DNA from: Austropuccinia psidii
Taxonomy: Eukaryota > Basidiomycota > Pucciniomycetes > Pucciniales > Sphaerophragmiaceae
Direction: 5' to 3'
DNA: 64,000 nt
Assembly (NCBI GenBank): GCA_023105745.1
Contig: JALGQZ010000018.1
Coordinates: 14,643,773 to 14,707,772 of the forward strand
Under the pieces are notes generated by a model. It made no database searches and was not told the origin of the DNA. It saw nothing but the letters and a program-made list of their open reading frames with translations. How positions within the stretch are numbered: position 1 is the stretch's first letter; each line of letters starts with the position of its first letter. This document shows, in pieces, positions 10,393 through 21,723 of this stretch. A program made the position numbers and the translations under genes.

Positions 10393-11420
10393 ATGATAAT
10401 CAATTATGACATGAGTATTGATAATATTACAGAAAAATTGAACAAATCAAGTATTTCTGTTGAGAGATTTGAAGAAAAGACTTCATCACACCAAAGATTG
10501 CTTCTATACCTTGTAGAAGAAAGTGATGAAGCAAGAATGAATCTTAAAGATGACATTCAAAGTGAAATAAGACTTATTACTAAAAAATGGATAAAATAAG
10601 TGAGCTTAACTTAAACATGCAAAAGTTATCAACCCCATTTTCTCACATAAGAAGTCCTGTTAAACCAAAAGAGGAAATAACAAATCCATTAATAACAGAC
10701 TTGAGTCATCAAGAAAATAATCAAGTATTAATGAAGGAAGCGCCTCAATTGCAAGAATGGCCAACATTCACAGCAGAAGGTGAATATGACCATATGTCAT
10801 TTGCCAAAACAATTGACTTGCTATAAGAAGATTATGCCATACCAGATGAATTAATCACTGCCAGATTACACTCACTATTTGAGAAATCTTCAAAAAGATG
10901 GTATTATGGCATGAGGAAAACAAATGGCAAAAATACCTGGTCTTGGTGGAAACAAGAAATAACAACCAAGTGGGCTAATGATTCCTGGAGGTACAAAATA
11001 GAGAATGCATTTGAAAATTCCTTCTTTGACCCAGACAAGGATAAACCTTTGACTTGGTTCTTGAAACAACTTGAAAGATTAAATGCACTGTACCCAGAAA
11101 TGTGACAAAAAATGGTACACATAGAAATACTAAAGAAATGTGGAGGAGAATTGGAACATTACCTGAGAAGAAGGTGTATAGAACCATGCTCCACAGAGGA
11201 GTATATCAATGCACTAGAAGACATAGTGAAAAGGACAAAAATTGGCAGAAATTGGAAGAAATTGGACCTTAAAAGTTCAAATAACCCATTTATCAAGAAA
11301 GATAAACCAAGAGAACCTTTCAAGCCCAATACATCCAATGGTAATGAGCAAAGAAAGTGCCACAAATGTGGAGGTATTGAAAACTTAGCCAGTAATTGCC
11401 TTAAAAAAATAAATAAATGA
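10393..11420 (+). pseudogene. gag core of element A
   Basis: Fragments in two frames cover a coiled-coil-like lead (10393-10599), the capsid-like core (10740-11260) with PQLQEWPTF, RWYYGMRK, TWSWWKQEITTKWANDSW and KKCGGELEH, and a degraded nucleocapsid knuckle at about 11358-11399. The knuckle reads C-x2-C-x4-N-x4-C, so the metal-binding His is replaced by Asn. In-frame stops occur at 10826 (CTATAA) and 11105. The matching region of D is 58476-59219. The product would assemble virus-like particles, but this copy cannot make an intact Gag. Confidence 0.8.
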
Positions 11421-11610
11421 AATTGTGGAAACAGAAAAGCACAATGACAAAGAAGAGGAATATGACTCTGAAAAGAGCACTGAAGAATCAGAAACTTCTG
11501 AAAGTGATTAAATCAATATAATTAATGCACAAATTAATAATATTGATCTAATACATGAATTACTGGATTTCAATTCAAACCTACCACAGGTTGGAACATC
11601 TGACACAAGC

Positions 11611-12366
11611 ATGACAAACATAAAAGACACTAAATTGTATAGAATCAAGCCAGAAAAAGGAATGGGATATACAGCTGGAAAATCAAGTATAAGTATTGTC
11701 ATGGTGGAAAACCAGGAGGCAAAAGTGAGCTTAGATACAGGAGCATATTGTACCTGTGTTGGTAAGAGTTATTTGAAAACAACTGTACCAGATTGGGAAA
11801 GAAAACTTATACCAATACAAGGAGTCAAACTTAGTAGTGCAAGTGAAAGTATGAAGCCCCTTGGAATGATTGACTTAGCACTCATTTTTACTCATCCTTC
11901 AACATGTATCAGATTGAAATTAGAGTTTGTGGTAATGGATAAATGCACTAGTAACCATTTTATACTTGGAAATGATTACTTGTCAATTTATGCCATAGAT
12001 ATCTCTAACCAAAAAACTAGATATTTTACCATAGAAGACAATAAAAGACAAACATTTGACTTCTTAAATAACAAAAACCAAATCACAGTTATTAAGAATG
12101 AAGAAAAAATCCCAACAAAGCATGTTTTAATAGCTAAACAACTTAAAGAGGCAGAATTAAATCAAGATTTAACAGAAAAAGTTATTGACCTCTTATTTAA
12201 ATACAAAAATGCCTTTTCAACTGACAAAGAACCACTAGGTACCATAATTGGACATGAGGTAGACATAATCCTTAATGTGGAAAAACTTTATCCACCCTTA
12301 TTAAGAAGACCAGCTTACCCAGCTAGCCCAAGGGCTAGAGAAGCTTTAGAGGTACACATTAAATAA
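11611..12366 (+). pseudogene. retroviral-type aspartic protease and linker of element A
   Basis: The 251-codon frame has the catalytic motif LDTGA at 11731-11745 inside a pepsin-like retroviral fold (YTAGKSSISIV...VSLDTGAYCTCVGKSYL...FILGNDYLSIYAIDI), then the linker to reverse transcriptase, ending LRRPAYPASPRAREALEVHIK. A TAA at 12367 cuts the polyprotein where D reads on (NELMKLGVL). The protease would cleave the Gag-Pol polyprotein. The active site itself looks intact. Confidence 0.85.
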
Positions 12367-12369
12367 TTA

Positions 12370-13281
12370 GTGGACCTTGGAGTATTAAGGAAAGTAGGAC
12401 ATAATGAAAAGGTAGAGGTCACTACACCTGTCATTATAAGTTGGCATAATGGAAAATCAAGGATGGTAGGTGACTTTAGACCTCTAAACACCTATACTAT
12501 CCCTGGAAGATTGCCAATACCCAGAATCCATGAGACATTAACAAAATTGTCACAGGCTAAGTTCATCATAGCCATGGATTCTCTAAAGGGTTTTTATCAA
12601 AATTTCTTAACAGAAAATGCCAAAAGACTACTGAGGATAATAGTCCACTGTAGAATTTTCAAATATTTGAGAATGCCATTTGGTATAAAAAATGCACCGT
12701 CCTATTATCAAAGGATGATGAATACTGTATTTCCTGAACAATTGTCAGAAGGATGGTTGTTTATCTATATTGATTATATCATAGTTTTCTCAGAAACTTG
12801 GGAAAGTCACTTAACAATACTAGAAAGAGTCTTGCAAAAAATAGTACAAGTAAACATGAAAATTTCCTTGAAAAAATGTCATTTGTCATACAGTGAACTG
12901 AAAGCACTAGGACATGTTGTATCTGGACTAAGCTTAGGCATAGATATAGACAAAGTAGCAGAAGTCCTATTGAAGCCAATGCCCCAAACCAAAAAAGTAA
13001 TGCAATCATTTCTGGGATTTTCTGGTTATTACAGACAGCATATAAAAGACTTTGAAATGATTTCTAAATCCTTGTATAAGCTCTGTGACCAACAGACAGT
13101 CTATAAAATGACTGAAGAAAGAGTCAAAGCATATGAAGAACTGAAAAATTCCTTAGAAAATGCCCAATTACTTCTAATGCCAGATTGGAAACTACCCTTT
13201 AAACTATACATTGATGCTTGTGGAGAAGGGCTAGGTGCTGCACTACACCAGAAACAAATCATCAATGACAAACCTGCTTAA
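12370..13281 (+). pseudogene. reverse transcriptase of element A, catalytic Asp lost
   Basis: The 303 codons cover the gypsy reverse transcriptase palm and the start of RNase [19 protein letters not shown], the [10 protein letters not shown] motif, [17 protein letters not shown], then YIDY in place of YIDD. The second Asp of the pair, which binds the catalytic metal, is Tyr at 12775-12777. [15 protein letters not shown] and [20 protein letters not shown] follow. The frame is continuous with the protease except for the TAA at 12367 and ends at a TAA at 13279. Even with its stops read through, the enzyme should be inactive. Confidence 0.88.
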
Positions 13282-13591
13282 GGACCAATTTGCCTCATTT
13301 CAAGACAAATAAAGCCAACAGAAGCAAGGTATAGATCAAGCCAAATGGAATTCCTTTGCTTAGTGTGAGCTTTAGAAAAATTACACTATTATTTGGATGG
13401 AACAGTGTTTGATGTAATTACAGATTTCAATGCTGTAAGCTCTTCATTAAAAATTAAAACTCCAAGTAGACATATTCTAAGATGGCAAATTGCCATCCAA
13501 GAATATAGTGGAAATATGACTATAGTTCATAAATCTGGTAATATTCATAAAAATGCAGATGGTCTTAGTAGATGGGCTCTGGAAAAATACA
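13282..13591 (+). pseudogene. RNase H remainder of element A, cut by solo LTR
   Basis: After the stop at 13279 the same frame reads [17 protein letters not shown], a TGA at about 13366 where D has Trp, then [33 protein letters not shown] and [12 protein letters not shown]. These are the usual end of gypsy RNase H. The frame stops where the solo LTR at 13592 begins and resumes at 15502 with the equivalent of the D sequence [10 protein letters not shown]. Confidence 0.82.
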
Positions 13592-15496
13592 TGTGAGCCT
13601 TGAGGTATATTTTACATACCCAAATAAGCCACAATTATCTTAAAAATAAAATCTGAACTATGCATAACCTATAAGACATGCATATATTCAAAATTCATCA
13701 TTTTTCATTTCAGAAAAGATGAATAACTTTTTATTGAGAAAGTAAATCCACAAATTTAAGGCCAGATTTGGATTCTACACAAAATTTCACCTAGGGTAGC
13801 TCCATAGAGTGAATAAGCTCAAATCAACTCTTTGAAGTGGTAATATGGAAAATAATTCAATACCAAATCAAAGATCCGTGAATTTTTTTTTCTCTATTTT
13901 AAACCAAAATAATGGGAACGTGAGAAATCCCATGTTACATATACACTAAGAATAGTGTTATGCATGTTTTGGGCACTTATTATTATGGTATTCTTACATG
14001 TGCTTTTGGTACACCCATAGTGGATATCTCACTTTAAGCTTAAAATTCTATTTTGATGTAAAAAATAGGCAAGGGGGACAAAAGACCTCAAATAGAGCCA
14101 GAGTACCCAACTTCTGAGGCCTCTGAGGCGTGGAAATCTCCAAAGCTTGGATCCATGGCTGATATTGGCCCAAGTAGTAAACTAAAACCTTTTTGGAACT
14201 TGGTTACCATGTTACAACTTCAGTAAAACATAAGAAAATAGCAAATAACCTGCTATTTTGATGTGCCAAGGAGGTAAAGAGCAACTTACACTCCCGTAAC
14301 CATGTCAATTCTGAATTACTTACCATGGATAAACCCTAAAATATTTATTAAAACCCTTTGTGGACTATTATCCATTGATTTACCTCATAGCAACTAGCCA
14401 TATACTTCTATTTGCAATTCTATGTAGAAATGAGGTAAAAACTTCAAAATTTCATTAAAAATAGAATTCTTAACAAATCTTTCTAAACATTTCAGGACCA
14501 ATTGAGAACTGTATAATTCATATAAAAACCAAAAATAATAATACTTTCATATGTAAAGTTAAAAGCTTTAATTACAGTCCATTTTTGATGATTCCACGTG
14601 AAACACAGAATTTTTAAAAATTTACAGAAAATACATTCTGTGATGAAATTTCCAATGACATTGATAACTTTGAGAAATAAATGATTTTTTTGGAATAAAA
14701 GAAGATTTAAAGTTGTTACTCCTTTTATTCTTAACCACAAATGGGTTGGTAGTCACATAAAAGCTTCAATTAAGTAATTATGATAATCTTATGTGACCAT
14801 AAATGATGCAAGCAATAAACCAGAAAGGTTTATTGTTTTCTCACTCAATGTTTTTTCAGTTTGCTTCATGGCACCCCTCTGTGAGCTGCCTTACACTCAA
14901 AAGAGGCCTCCTCTTGCTGTTTTTTCCATATCATCACATTATTATATTATACCTTTATTACCAAACAAGTAAGTATTAGTTAAAACTATTTCTTAAGTGT
15001 TTTATTCTTTCAAAAATCAATCAGAAAGACTTGAAATCATATGAATCAACCATATTTTGTTGTGATACTGTTATAAATCTACTTTTATCCATTAAATCCA
15101 TAATTCCATGTCAAATTTCTCTACTATTATCTTCTAAAAGGTTCATTGGATTAATAATGAGTGATTTATCTTAATTCTTGAAGTTTTTCTCTAGTAATAG
15201 TCTTCTTCAAGAATTATCTTTATAATTATTCTTGTAAAAGATAATTATATATTAAAATAATTTTAATTATTTTAATAAAAGAAGTTTTTATTATTAAATT
15301 CTTCTTGTAATTGATTCTAGTAGACAGTTACTGCTTATTGTTATAATCACTAGTAGTGTATAACACATAAAAGAAATAATTCTTTAGTTATTTAATTGTG
15401 GTTATAATAATTTTTCATTATTATATTTCATAAGAAAAGTCATAGTACTGTTGATTAATAGTAATATTATCAACAGTTTCATAGACACATCTTTCA
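13592..15496 (+). mobile_element. solo LTR of the element D family inside A pol
   Basis: This 1905-bp LTR begins TGTGAGCCTTGAGGTA and ends GTTTCATAGACACATCTTTCA. It is flanked by a perfect target duplication ATACA (13587-13591 and 15497-15501). Both ends resemble the D LTR read on its own strand (TGTGAGCCTGTGAGGTA and the GTTTCATAGACAAACCTTACA-like end). Removing it and one duplication rejoins the pol frame. The terminal CTTTCA differs from the usual CTTACA. Confidence 0.9.
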
Positions 15497-15501
15497 ATAC
15501 A

Positions 15502-16554
15502 CCTGAAACTCCAGCATGGGTACCACAAGAAGAGGACCATATAGCAGGCATATGTGTCACAGATATTGGCACATAATTCTTTAACCAAGTTAAAGAGCGC
15601 TATAAAATGGATAAAAACTGTCATATCTTATGCCAACTTCTAATGAAGGACTGTAACGATCCATCACTTTCATCAAAACTAGATGAAATATGGAAAAAAT
15701 AATATGATGAAGGAAGATTACACCTCCTTGATAGAATCCTCTATCATAGAACTAAACATACATGTGTCATGGCTTTAACAGATAGAACACTGATAAACAC
15801 TATACTAAATGAATGTCATGATAGTGTTTCAGCTGAACATCTCTCAGAAGACAGAACACTAGAGAAGGTAAAAACCTGCTCTTGGTGGCCAAATTGGAAG
15901 AAAGATGTTGCAGAATACTGCCAAACCTGTGACAGATGTCAGAAAGGAAACAGAGCCACAGGAAAGAAATTTAGAATGATGATCCAAATCCAAGAACCGA
16001 AATCCCCTTGGGAAATAGTTCACATGGATTAGGTAACAGCCTTACCTCCAGGAGGAGACAGAAGTTACAATGCATGCCTAGTATTAGTTGACAGGTACAG
16101 CAAAACTTCAATGTTCTTACCATGTCACAAGGATTACAAAGCTATGGACACAGACATAATGATATGGAATAAAGCTACTAGCCACACAGGCTTATTCCAA
16201 AATATCATATGTAATAGAGACCCAAAATTCACTTCAGCATTATGGAAAAACCTCCATAACCTGTTTGGTACAAAACTATCATTCTCAACAGCTTACCACC
16301 TCCAAACTGATGGTCTAGCAGAAAGAATGATACAGACCTTAGAAGACATGATCAGGAGATTCTGTGCTTATGGACTAGAATTCGAAGATTCTGATGGTTT
16401 TACCCATTATTGGTATACATTAATACCAGCTCTTGAACTGGCATATATAATATCAATCCATCATTCAACTGGCAAAACACCAGAAGTTCTAGAAAGAGGT
16501 TTGAATCCAAGACTTCCTTATGTTACCCTCAAAAAGCTCAAATATGCAAAATAA
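15502..16554 (+). pseudogene. integrase of element A
   Basis: The region resumes pol after the solo LTR. It has the zinc-binding HHCC domain (ECHD...EHLSEDR...CQTCDRCQKG, about 15805-15945) and the DDE core: VHMD with a stop replacing the next Trp at 16030, [12 protein letters not shown] with the second Asp, and [12 protein letters not shown] with the catalytic Glu. All three acidic residues survive, but there are stops near 15574, 15702 and 16030. The integrase would insert the cDNA. The frame ends in ...LKKLKYAK at 16554, where about 37 residues present in D are missing. Confidence 0.83.
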
Positions 16555-17031
16555 AGATGGGATAAAAGGCATAAACCACCTGACTTTAAGATAGGAGACT
16601 TTTTCTTAGTGTAAACTCTAAATTTCAATAATATAAAAGGTCCAAAGAAATTGAAATGTTCCTTTGCAGGACCATTTATGATAAAAGCACTACATGGACC
16701 TAATGCTGTGCAACCAGAGCTCACAGGTGAATTAATGAACAAACACCCAAATTTCCCTGTAAGTATGATAAAACCTTACAGCTCAAGTGACAAGTAATTA
16801 TTTCCATTAAGAAATGAACCCTCACTTGAAATACCCCCTTTAGAGTAGGGAGAAGAAAAGAGAATTGTAAAAGTCCTCAAAGAAAGAAGGAAAATAAACA
16901 AAAAAGAAAGGGAATACCTTATAAGTTATAGAAACCCAACTCAAGAAGATGAATGGCTACTTGAGAAAGATATAACAAATTCTGCTAAACTATTGAGAAG
17001 GTTCAGACATGAAAGAAAACCTAAAGAATAG
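16555..17031 (+). pseudogene. integrase C-terminal and chromodomain-like tail of element A
   Basis: The frame after the stop at 16552 reads RWDKRHKPPDFKIGDF, the GPFMIKALHGPNAVQ segment, HPNFPVSMIKPY, and then the chromodomain-like KKEREYLISYRNP...DEWLLEKDI with LLRRFRHERKP at the end. Stops lie near 16612, 16795 and 16845. Such tails in chromovirus-like elements direct insertion to marked chromatin. Upstream, about 37 codons are deleted relative to D, at a spot with short direct CTCAAA repeats. Confidence 0.7.
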
Positions 17032-17140
17032 AAAATTAAGCATTATTGAGCTTCAAGACTAACAAAGTCTATTGATTGAAGAGGTAGGACAGTGGATGAT
17101 ACCCTAAGTAACTATATCAGATTGTGGAACAATCTTTTTT

Positions 17141-17152
17141 GGTAGTAGAGAA
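17141..17152 (+). promoter_or_regulatory. polypurine tract of element A
   Basis: GGTAGTAGAGAA ends directly at the 3' LTR start TGTGAGCC. The D tract (GGTGGTAGGGAA on its own strand) is nearly the same, and C has AGGGGGAGGGAA. This is the expected primer for plus-strand synthesis. Confidence 0.7.
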
Positions 17153-19091
17153 TGTGAGCCTTTGAGATATGACCACATATCCAAAAAGGTCACAAGAAAG
17201 CTTTATAATAATTATACTCTTAATAACTATCTTAAAGCCAGTGAAAATGCCATTAATAGGAATAAACTTTGAATTACCTCATAATCTAATGAGTGAACAT
17301 GTGAGATAAACTGAACCATTAGATTACTCATGGTAAAATACACATATATAGTTTTTATGACATATCTATAAAGTCAATAATTACTGAATGATAAGTAAGA
17401 ACACCCTGAAAAAGACATAAAATCTTATTTAACTCAGAAGAAAATGAGACAAAATGTGAAGGAAATTACACAATTGGATTCCTCATGAAATACTACATAA
17501 ATAACATTTTTCTTCCATATTTGTAAAGTCAATATTTAAGTAAATAACCTGAATATATGCACTTTTATGATCAAAGCATTAATTCATGGCTTTTATCTCA
17601 TATCTCTTAAACAATACATGATAGAGAGTTAAGCCAAAAATTAAGTTACCACATAATTACTGTAAAAATATAGATATGAACTTTATTTGACAAGTTATAA
17701 ACAAGGTTATAGCTTGTAAGGGTTTATTGAACAAAATTGCTAGAGCTGTTGACCACTATGTTGTGAAAATGGTCCAAACTTAAAATGGAGTGGATATTCA
17801 GGCTCTACTGGTTCATACGTGCAGAATGATGTTTTTTTTATTTTAATATTGAAGATACAACCCCCTGAAATCATGGTTTGAAGTTAAAAATGGTAAATCT
17901 CAACAGAAAAGATGAGTTACAAGACAAACCATCAAAAATAGTATTTTGATGATGTAATTAAATACTCTTGGAAGTTTAATAATTACATTCCAAGATATCA
18001 GAATTCACTCTTTGAATGGCTGTAGCATTTAAAACTTAAAAGTTACCAATGATCAAAGTTTAAGCTTAAAATTGATCATTTATGATCACTCACTGTAATA
18101 TTAAATTAGGTTTAACAGGCATATAAGTGATAAAATTAATTAATACTATTATTTTATGATTAAAACAAATAAAATTAACAAATTTCAGGTTTATTCCAAG
18201 CCTATGATGTCATCCAACTTAGAGTTATAGGGATGTCTCTAAATAATGGCATGATTATGAGATAAGATGGTTTAGTTATGATTTAATCATCACTAAACCT
18301 TAAAGTACTGATCAATTCCAGTGAATACCATCATTACACATCTATTAGAAGCATGTTGGACTCTAGGAAGGAGGAATTTACTATAAATAGAGCTCTTTTT
18401 ACTCTATTTCCCCCTCAGATGCATCAAAAACAATAAAATAATTCAATAAAGAGGTAAAATCTTTATTCTTTTTATATAAATATTCTATATTATCAAAGAC
18501 CAAAAGTAAGCTTCATTATAATCATCAATTTTGATGTGATTACTCCAATTTTTCAATTGTTTTTGTTATAATTCTCTTAAAAATCTTAATTCTACATAAA
18601 ATCAAGAATATTTTTAATGTCTTTTATTTTTATTTGTAAATTCAATTTGAATAAGTTTTATTTAAATTATTTGGCTTAAAAATATTTCAAAATTATTATA
18701 TTAAGTGTTCAAAGTAGGTTATTTTCTCTTATTATAATAATTTCTCTGTATTACAATTCTTAAAATTTCTTTTATTAATATATAACTTTAATATTAGTAA
18801 TACTATTGTTATTAATTGTTTTTTATTAATGAAAAACATTTTTTTACACCTTCATTATTTGTTGGTAACAATAATAAAGTGCTTATAGATATATTAATTA
18901 TTAAATATTAATATATTTATTTATTATATCATTATTTATTCAATAATATAATTATTTTTATGCCATAATTATAATAAATCTTCATTATTATAATTATTTT
19001 TATGCTATTTATTTCATTTATAAGGACATTCAGAGTAAAATAAGTGAAATATTAGTAATTTTTACTTATTGTTTCATTGTCAAGCCTTACA
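17153..19091 (+). repeat. 3' LTR of element A
   Basis: This 1939-bp repeat begins TGTGAGCC and ends AAGCCTTACA. It matches the 5' copy at 4933-8728 once the inserted LTR is discounted, with scattered substitutions and small gaps that indicate an old insertion. A second TATAAATAG lies at 18382-18390. Confidence 0.9.
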
Positions 19092-21239
19092 CTCTTACTC
19101 ACCAGTGTTAATTCCTCAAGGCTTTTGCAAGCTTACTCAAGCAGTGTAAAAGAGAATTCATCTGATGAATTTATCAAAATCCCCACCAAGCAGAAACATA
19201 TCAATCTTAATTTTGTCCAAACAAACGGTAAAAATATCCCAGTCATATGACAGAATTCTCAATTTTACCTACCCAAATTAATCCCTCAAGGCCATGAAAG
19301 CTTACTAATTCAGCATAACAGATAAGTCATCTGACTTTTTGTACAAAAATCTACACCAGCCAAATTTTCTCAAGAGAAAAATAAATCTTTACATGAAGAG
19401 CCCATGGGCACTCCTCACAACATAAAAGGAGGCCTACCTTCCACATTTTCTCCTCCTTCCCCATTCAATAAACTATATACCAAGAAGTAGAATAATTTTT
19501 CATCCCTTACTATTAAGTTCATCTAGAAATTATCATTATTTAGATTAAATTACACTAATAGTGATTTCTATGTAGCTTTAGTTAGCAGTAGGTCTGCCTA
19601 TATTATAAATTCATCTCTTAGTCAAATACTCATCTTCAACAAAATACTTTTATTATACTCTTCCAACTAAAGCAAAATTTATATTACTATTATTGTCATA
19701 AAATAAAAAACACAATACTTTTATTATACTCTTCTAACTAGAAGAAGATCTATATTATTATTATTATTATTATCAAATAAAAAACAAAATACACACTATT
19801 AGTCTCATCACCATTACTATTAGTAAATATTATTATTCATTATCATACCAATTATCATCCATTCTTACTACTATAAGTAGTAACTCAATTATAAAAGCTT
19901 CACCAGTATTTCCTTTAGAATTATAGTGGTGTTATCATCTACTATTACTATTTCCTATCAGATATTAAGATTATTAGTATCAAAATTATACTTAAAATAT
20001 TATCAATATTATCTATCAATTCCAACTATTTAACTGTTAAACAAATTATCCTATATACTCACTATCCCTATATATTCTCATATTAAACCATTATCCATTT
20101 GAAAATCACTTTTAAAAAATAAAATGACTTAAATGACCAATCAGTACTATTATATCTACTATTTATCTACTCAATTGTTATTGCATTGTCTTGAAATAAT
20201 CTACAAATTCATTATCAATTGTTATTATTTTATAAATAGGCATATTATTGATTAGGTCTGATAAAGACTTCTGGAAATTCTTTTCTATTTATAAAGCAAC
20301 AATATTGAATATTGATTTGTGATCTATGTAGGGAGTTTTTTTATTATATTGTGAGGGTAAGCTAAAAACCATTAGAACCCTTTGTTACAGGATTATTTCC
20401 AAAATTAAAAACTGTTTACCTGTGATTTCTCCCTCAAGCACTTCCTTATCCATCCCACACTAAAAAGGACTTCCACAATACCATAAATCAATGGTAGAGA
20501 AAAATGCCCACTAAGAGTGAACTTAGCCAAAATAGCTCATGATTGAATTCAGAGAAAAGAGGAAATTAACATCTTTCAATATATACAACTCCCATAACCA
20601 TAGGACAATTAATGATCAAGTTGTTCCTTCTCAAAACAAAAACTGAGCATAAACCTTAATTTTTAATCCATCATCTAAATTCTAGAGGAAGAAGAAGAAC
20701 CACATCAAATGAATTTTCATATTGAAGCAATCAGCCAGGGATATACAATGGTATCAACTAAATATTTCTAGCACCCCAATCAAAGAGTTTATGGCAAAAT
20801 ATAAGCCAAATAACGATGAACATAATATTCACCTCCCATCTAGCTTCTACGGTTTTAGTGTGAGATACCCAAAGCAGGGTCTTTTCTAAAATGAAAGAAT
20901 TTTAGCTTTCTAAGTGTACTCTTCATATTCCTTTACCACCTCTGGAACTAAGGTTATGCAAGATAATTACTTAATACAGGTTTTATCAAAAATCCACAGT
21001 CCAATAATGGGATTTGAAACCTGTATAAATTTGCCATATTTAAACTTAGAAGTACCAATTGAGTATCCATTTTATAGAGCTCATCAAGGGCTACAAAATG
21101 AACCACTTTTTGAGCCCTCTATCTATAAAACTGACAAAGGTATGGCAGCTTCCAGGTCAAAATTCCACAATATTGGAAAACCCCCAATGGTGTTTTAATG
21201 AATAATATGCAGTTGACTGATTTGTTCTGTATAAATTTC
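19092..21239. other. AT-rich interior right of element A
   Basis: No domain is recognised. The region has TTA/ATT-rich runs, a duplicated segment at 19637-19790 and one open frame of 94 codons (20914-21198, plus) with no recognisable motif. If the F repeats are the two LTRs of one element, this is the right half of its interior. Confidence 0.4.
19637..19790 (+). repeat. tandem duplication of about 75 bp with TTA microsatellite
   Basis: AATACTTTTATTATACTCTT is found at about 19640 and again at about 19715, each followed by a TATATTA(C/T)TATTATT run and an AAATAAAAAACA segment. The second copy has an expanded TTA run (about seven units near 19752-19774). Confidence 0.7.
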
Positions 21240-21723
21240 TATGTTTCTGCGCTGTTAGAACTTTCATGTGAGGTCCCAGCTGAAACATTCCACCCTGTAT
21301 TGGGGAAAAATGATCTTATGTGGTCTTAAAACCACCAAAAGACATCTGGGGCCCATATAGGTTATACAGGGCTGTATAAACTACAAACCCACCCATTGGA
21401 GTAAACATTTTTCTCACTCCATCTATGTTGTAAGGAACAGTGGTCCCTCCACCCCTCTTCAGAATAAAAAGGGATCTTCCTCTTCCCCAAAGAGGAATCC
21501 CCATCCTGCTATTGAATTCCTACATAGTATAGTTGTTGCCAACAATTATACCCTTGCAAAATAATCAGTTATTATCTTAGTCTTGATAATTTTAGTTGTT
21601 TTTATATTTTAATTGAAAAATCACTGCACCCAGGTCTTTCAGCAGCACTCAGTGCCACTATTGTAGTAAAGCCCTTTTTTCAAACCCAAAAATCCTATTA
21701 TGAATACTTTTCTACATGTCACA
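21240..21723 (+). repeat. LTR-like repeat, element F, right copy
   Basis: The right half aligns with 1-252. Upstream it has a promoter-like AATAAAAAGG at 21463-21472 before the shared block, which supports an LTR. The left boundary is not defined by sequence and is an estimate. If it pairs with 1-252, element A (4933-19091) lies inside the F element. Confidence 0.45.

Larger units (their letters stand above)
4933..19091 (+). mobile_element. Ty3/gypsy retrotransposon A, degenerate, twice interrupted
   Basis: The element has two long terminal repeats of about 1.94-1.99 kb (5' copy split by an insertion), a primer-binding-site candidate, gag, protease, reverse transcriptase, RNase H, integrase and a chromodomain-like tail in gypsy order. 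The flanks are CTTTT (4928-4932) and CTCTT (19092-19096), a 4-of-5 match that would fit an old target duplication. The reading frame is broken by many stops and the second catalytic Asp of reverse transcriptase is lost, so it is dead. It sits inside the F repeat region and hosts two solo LTRs of related families. Confidence 0.9.

Noticed and set aside
4933..19091. Element A considered as two separate elements because of the internal TGTGAGCC at 13592
   Set aside because: The ATACA duplication and rejoined pol frame show a solo LTR within one element.
19752..19774. TTA run considered as part of a CRISPR-like array
   Set aside because: It is a simple microsatellite; no spaced identical repeats exist and the organism is a eukaryote.
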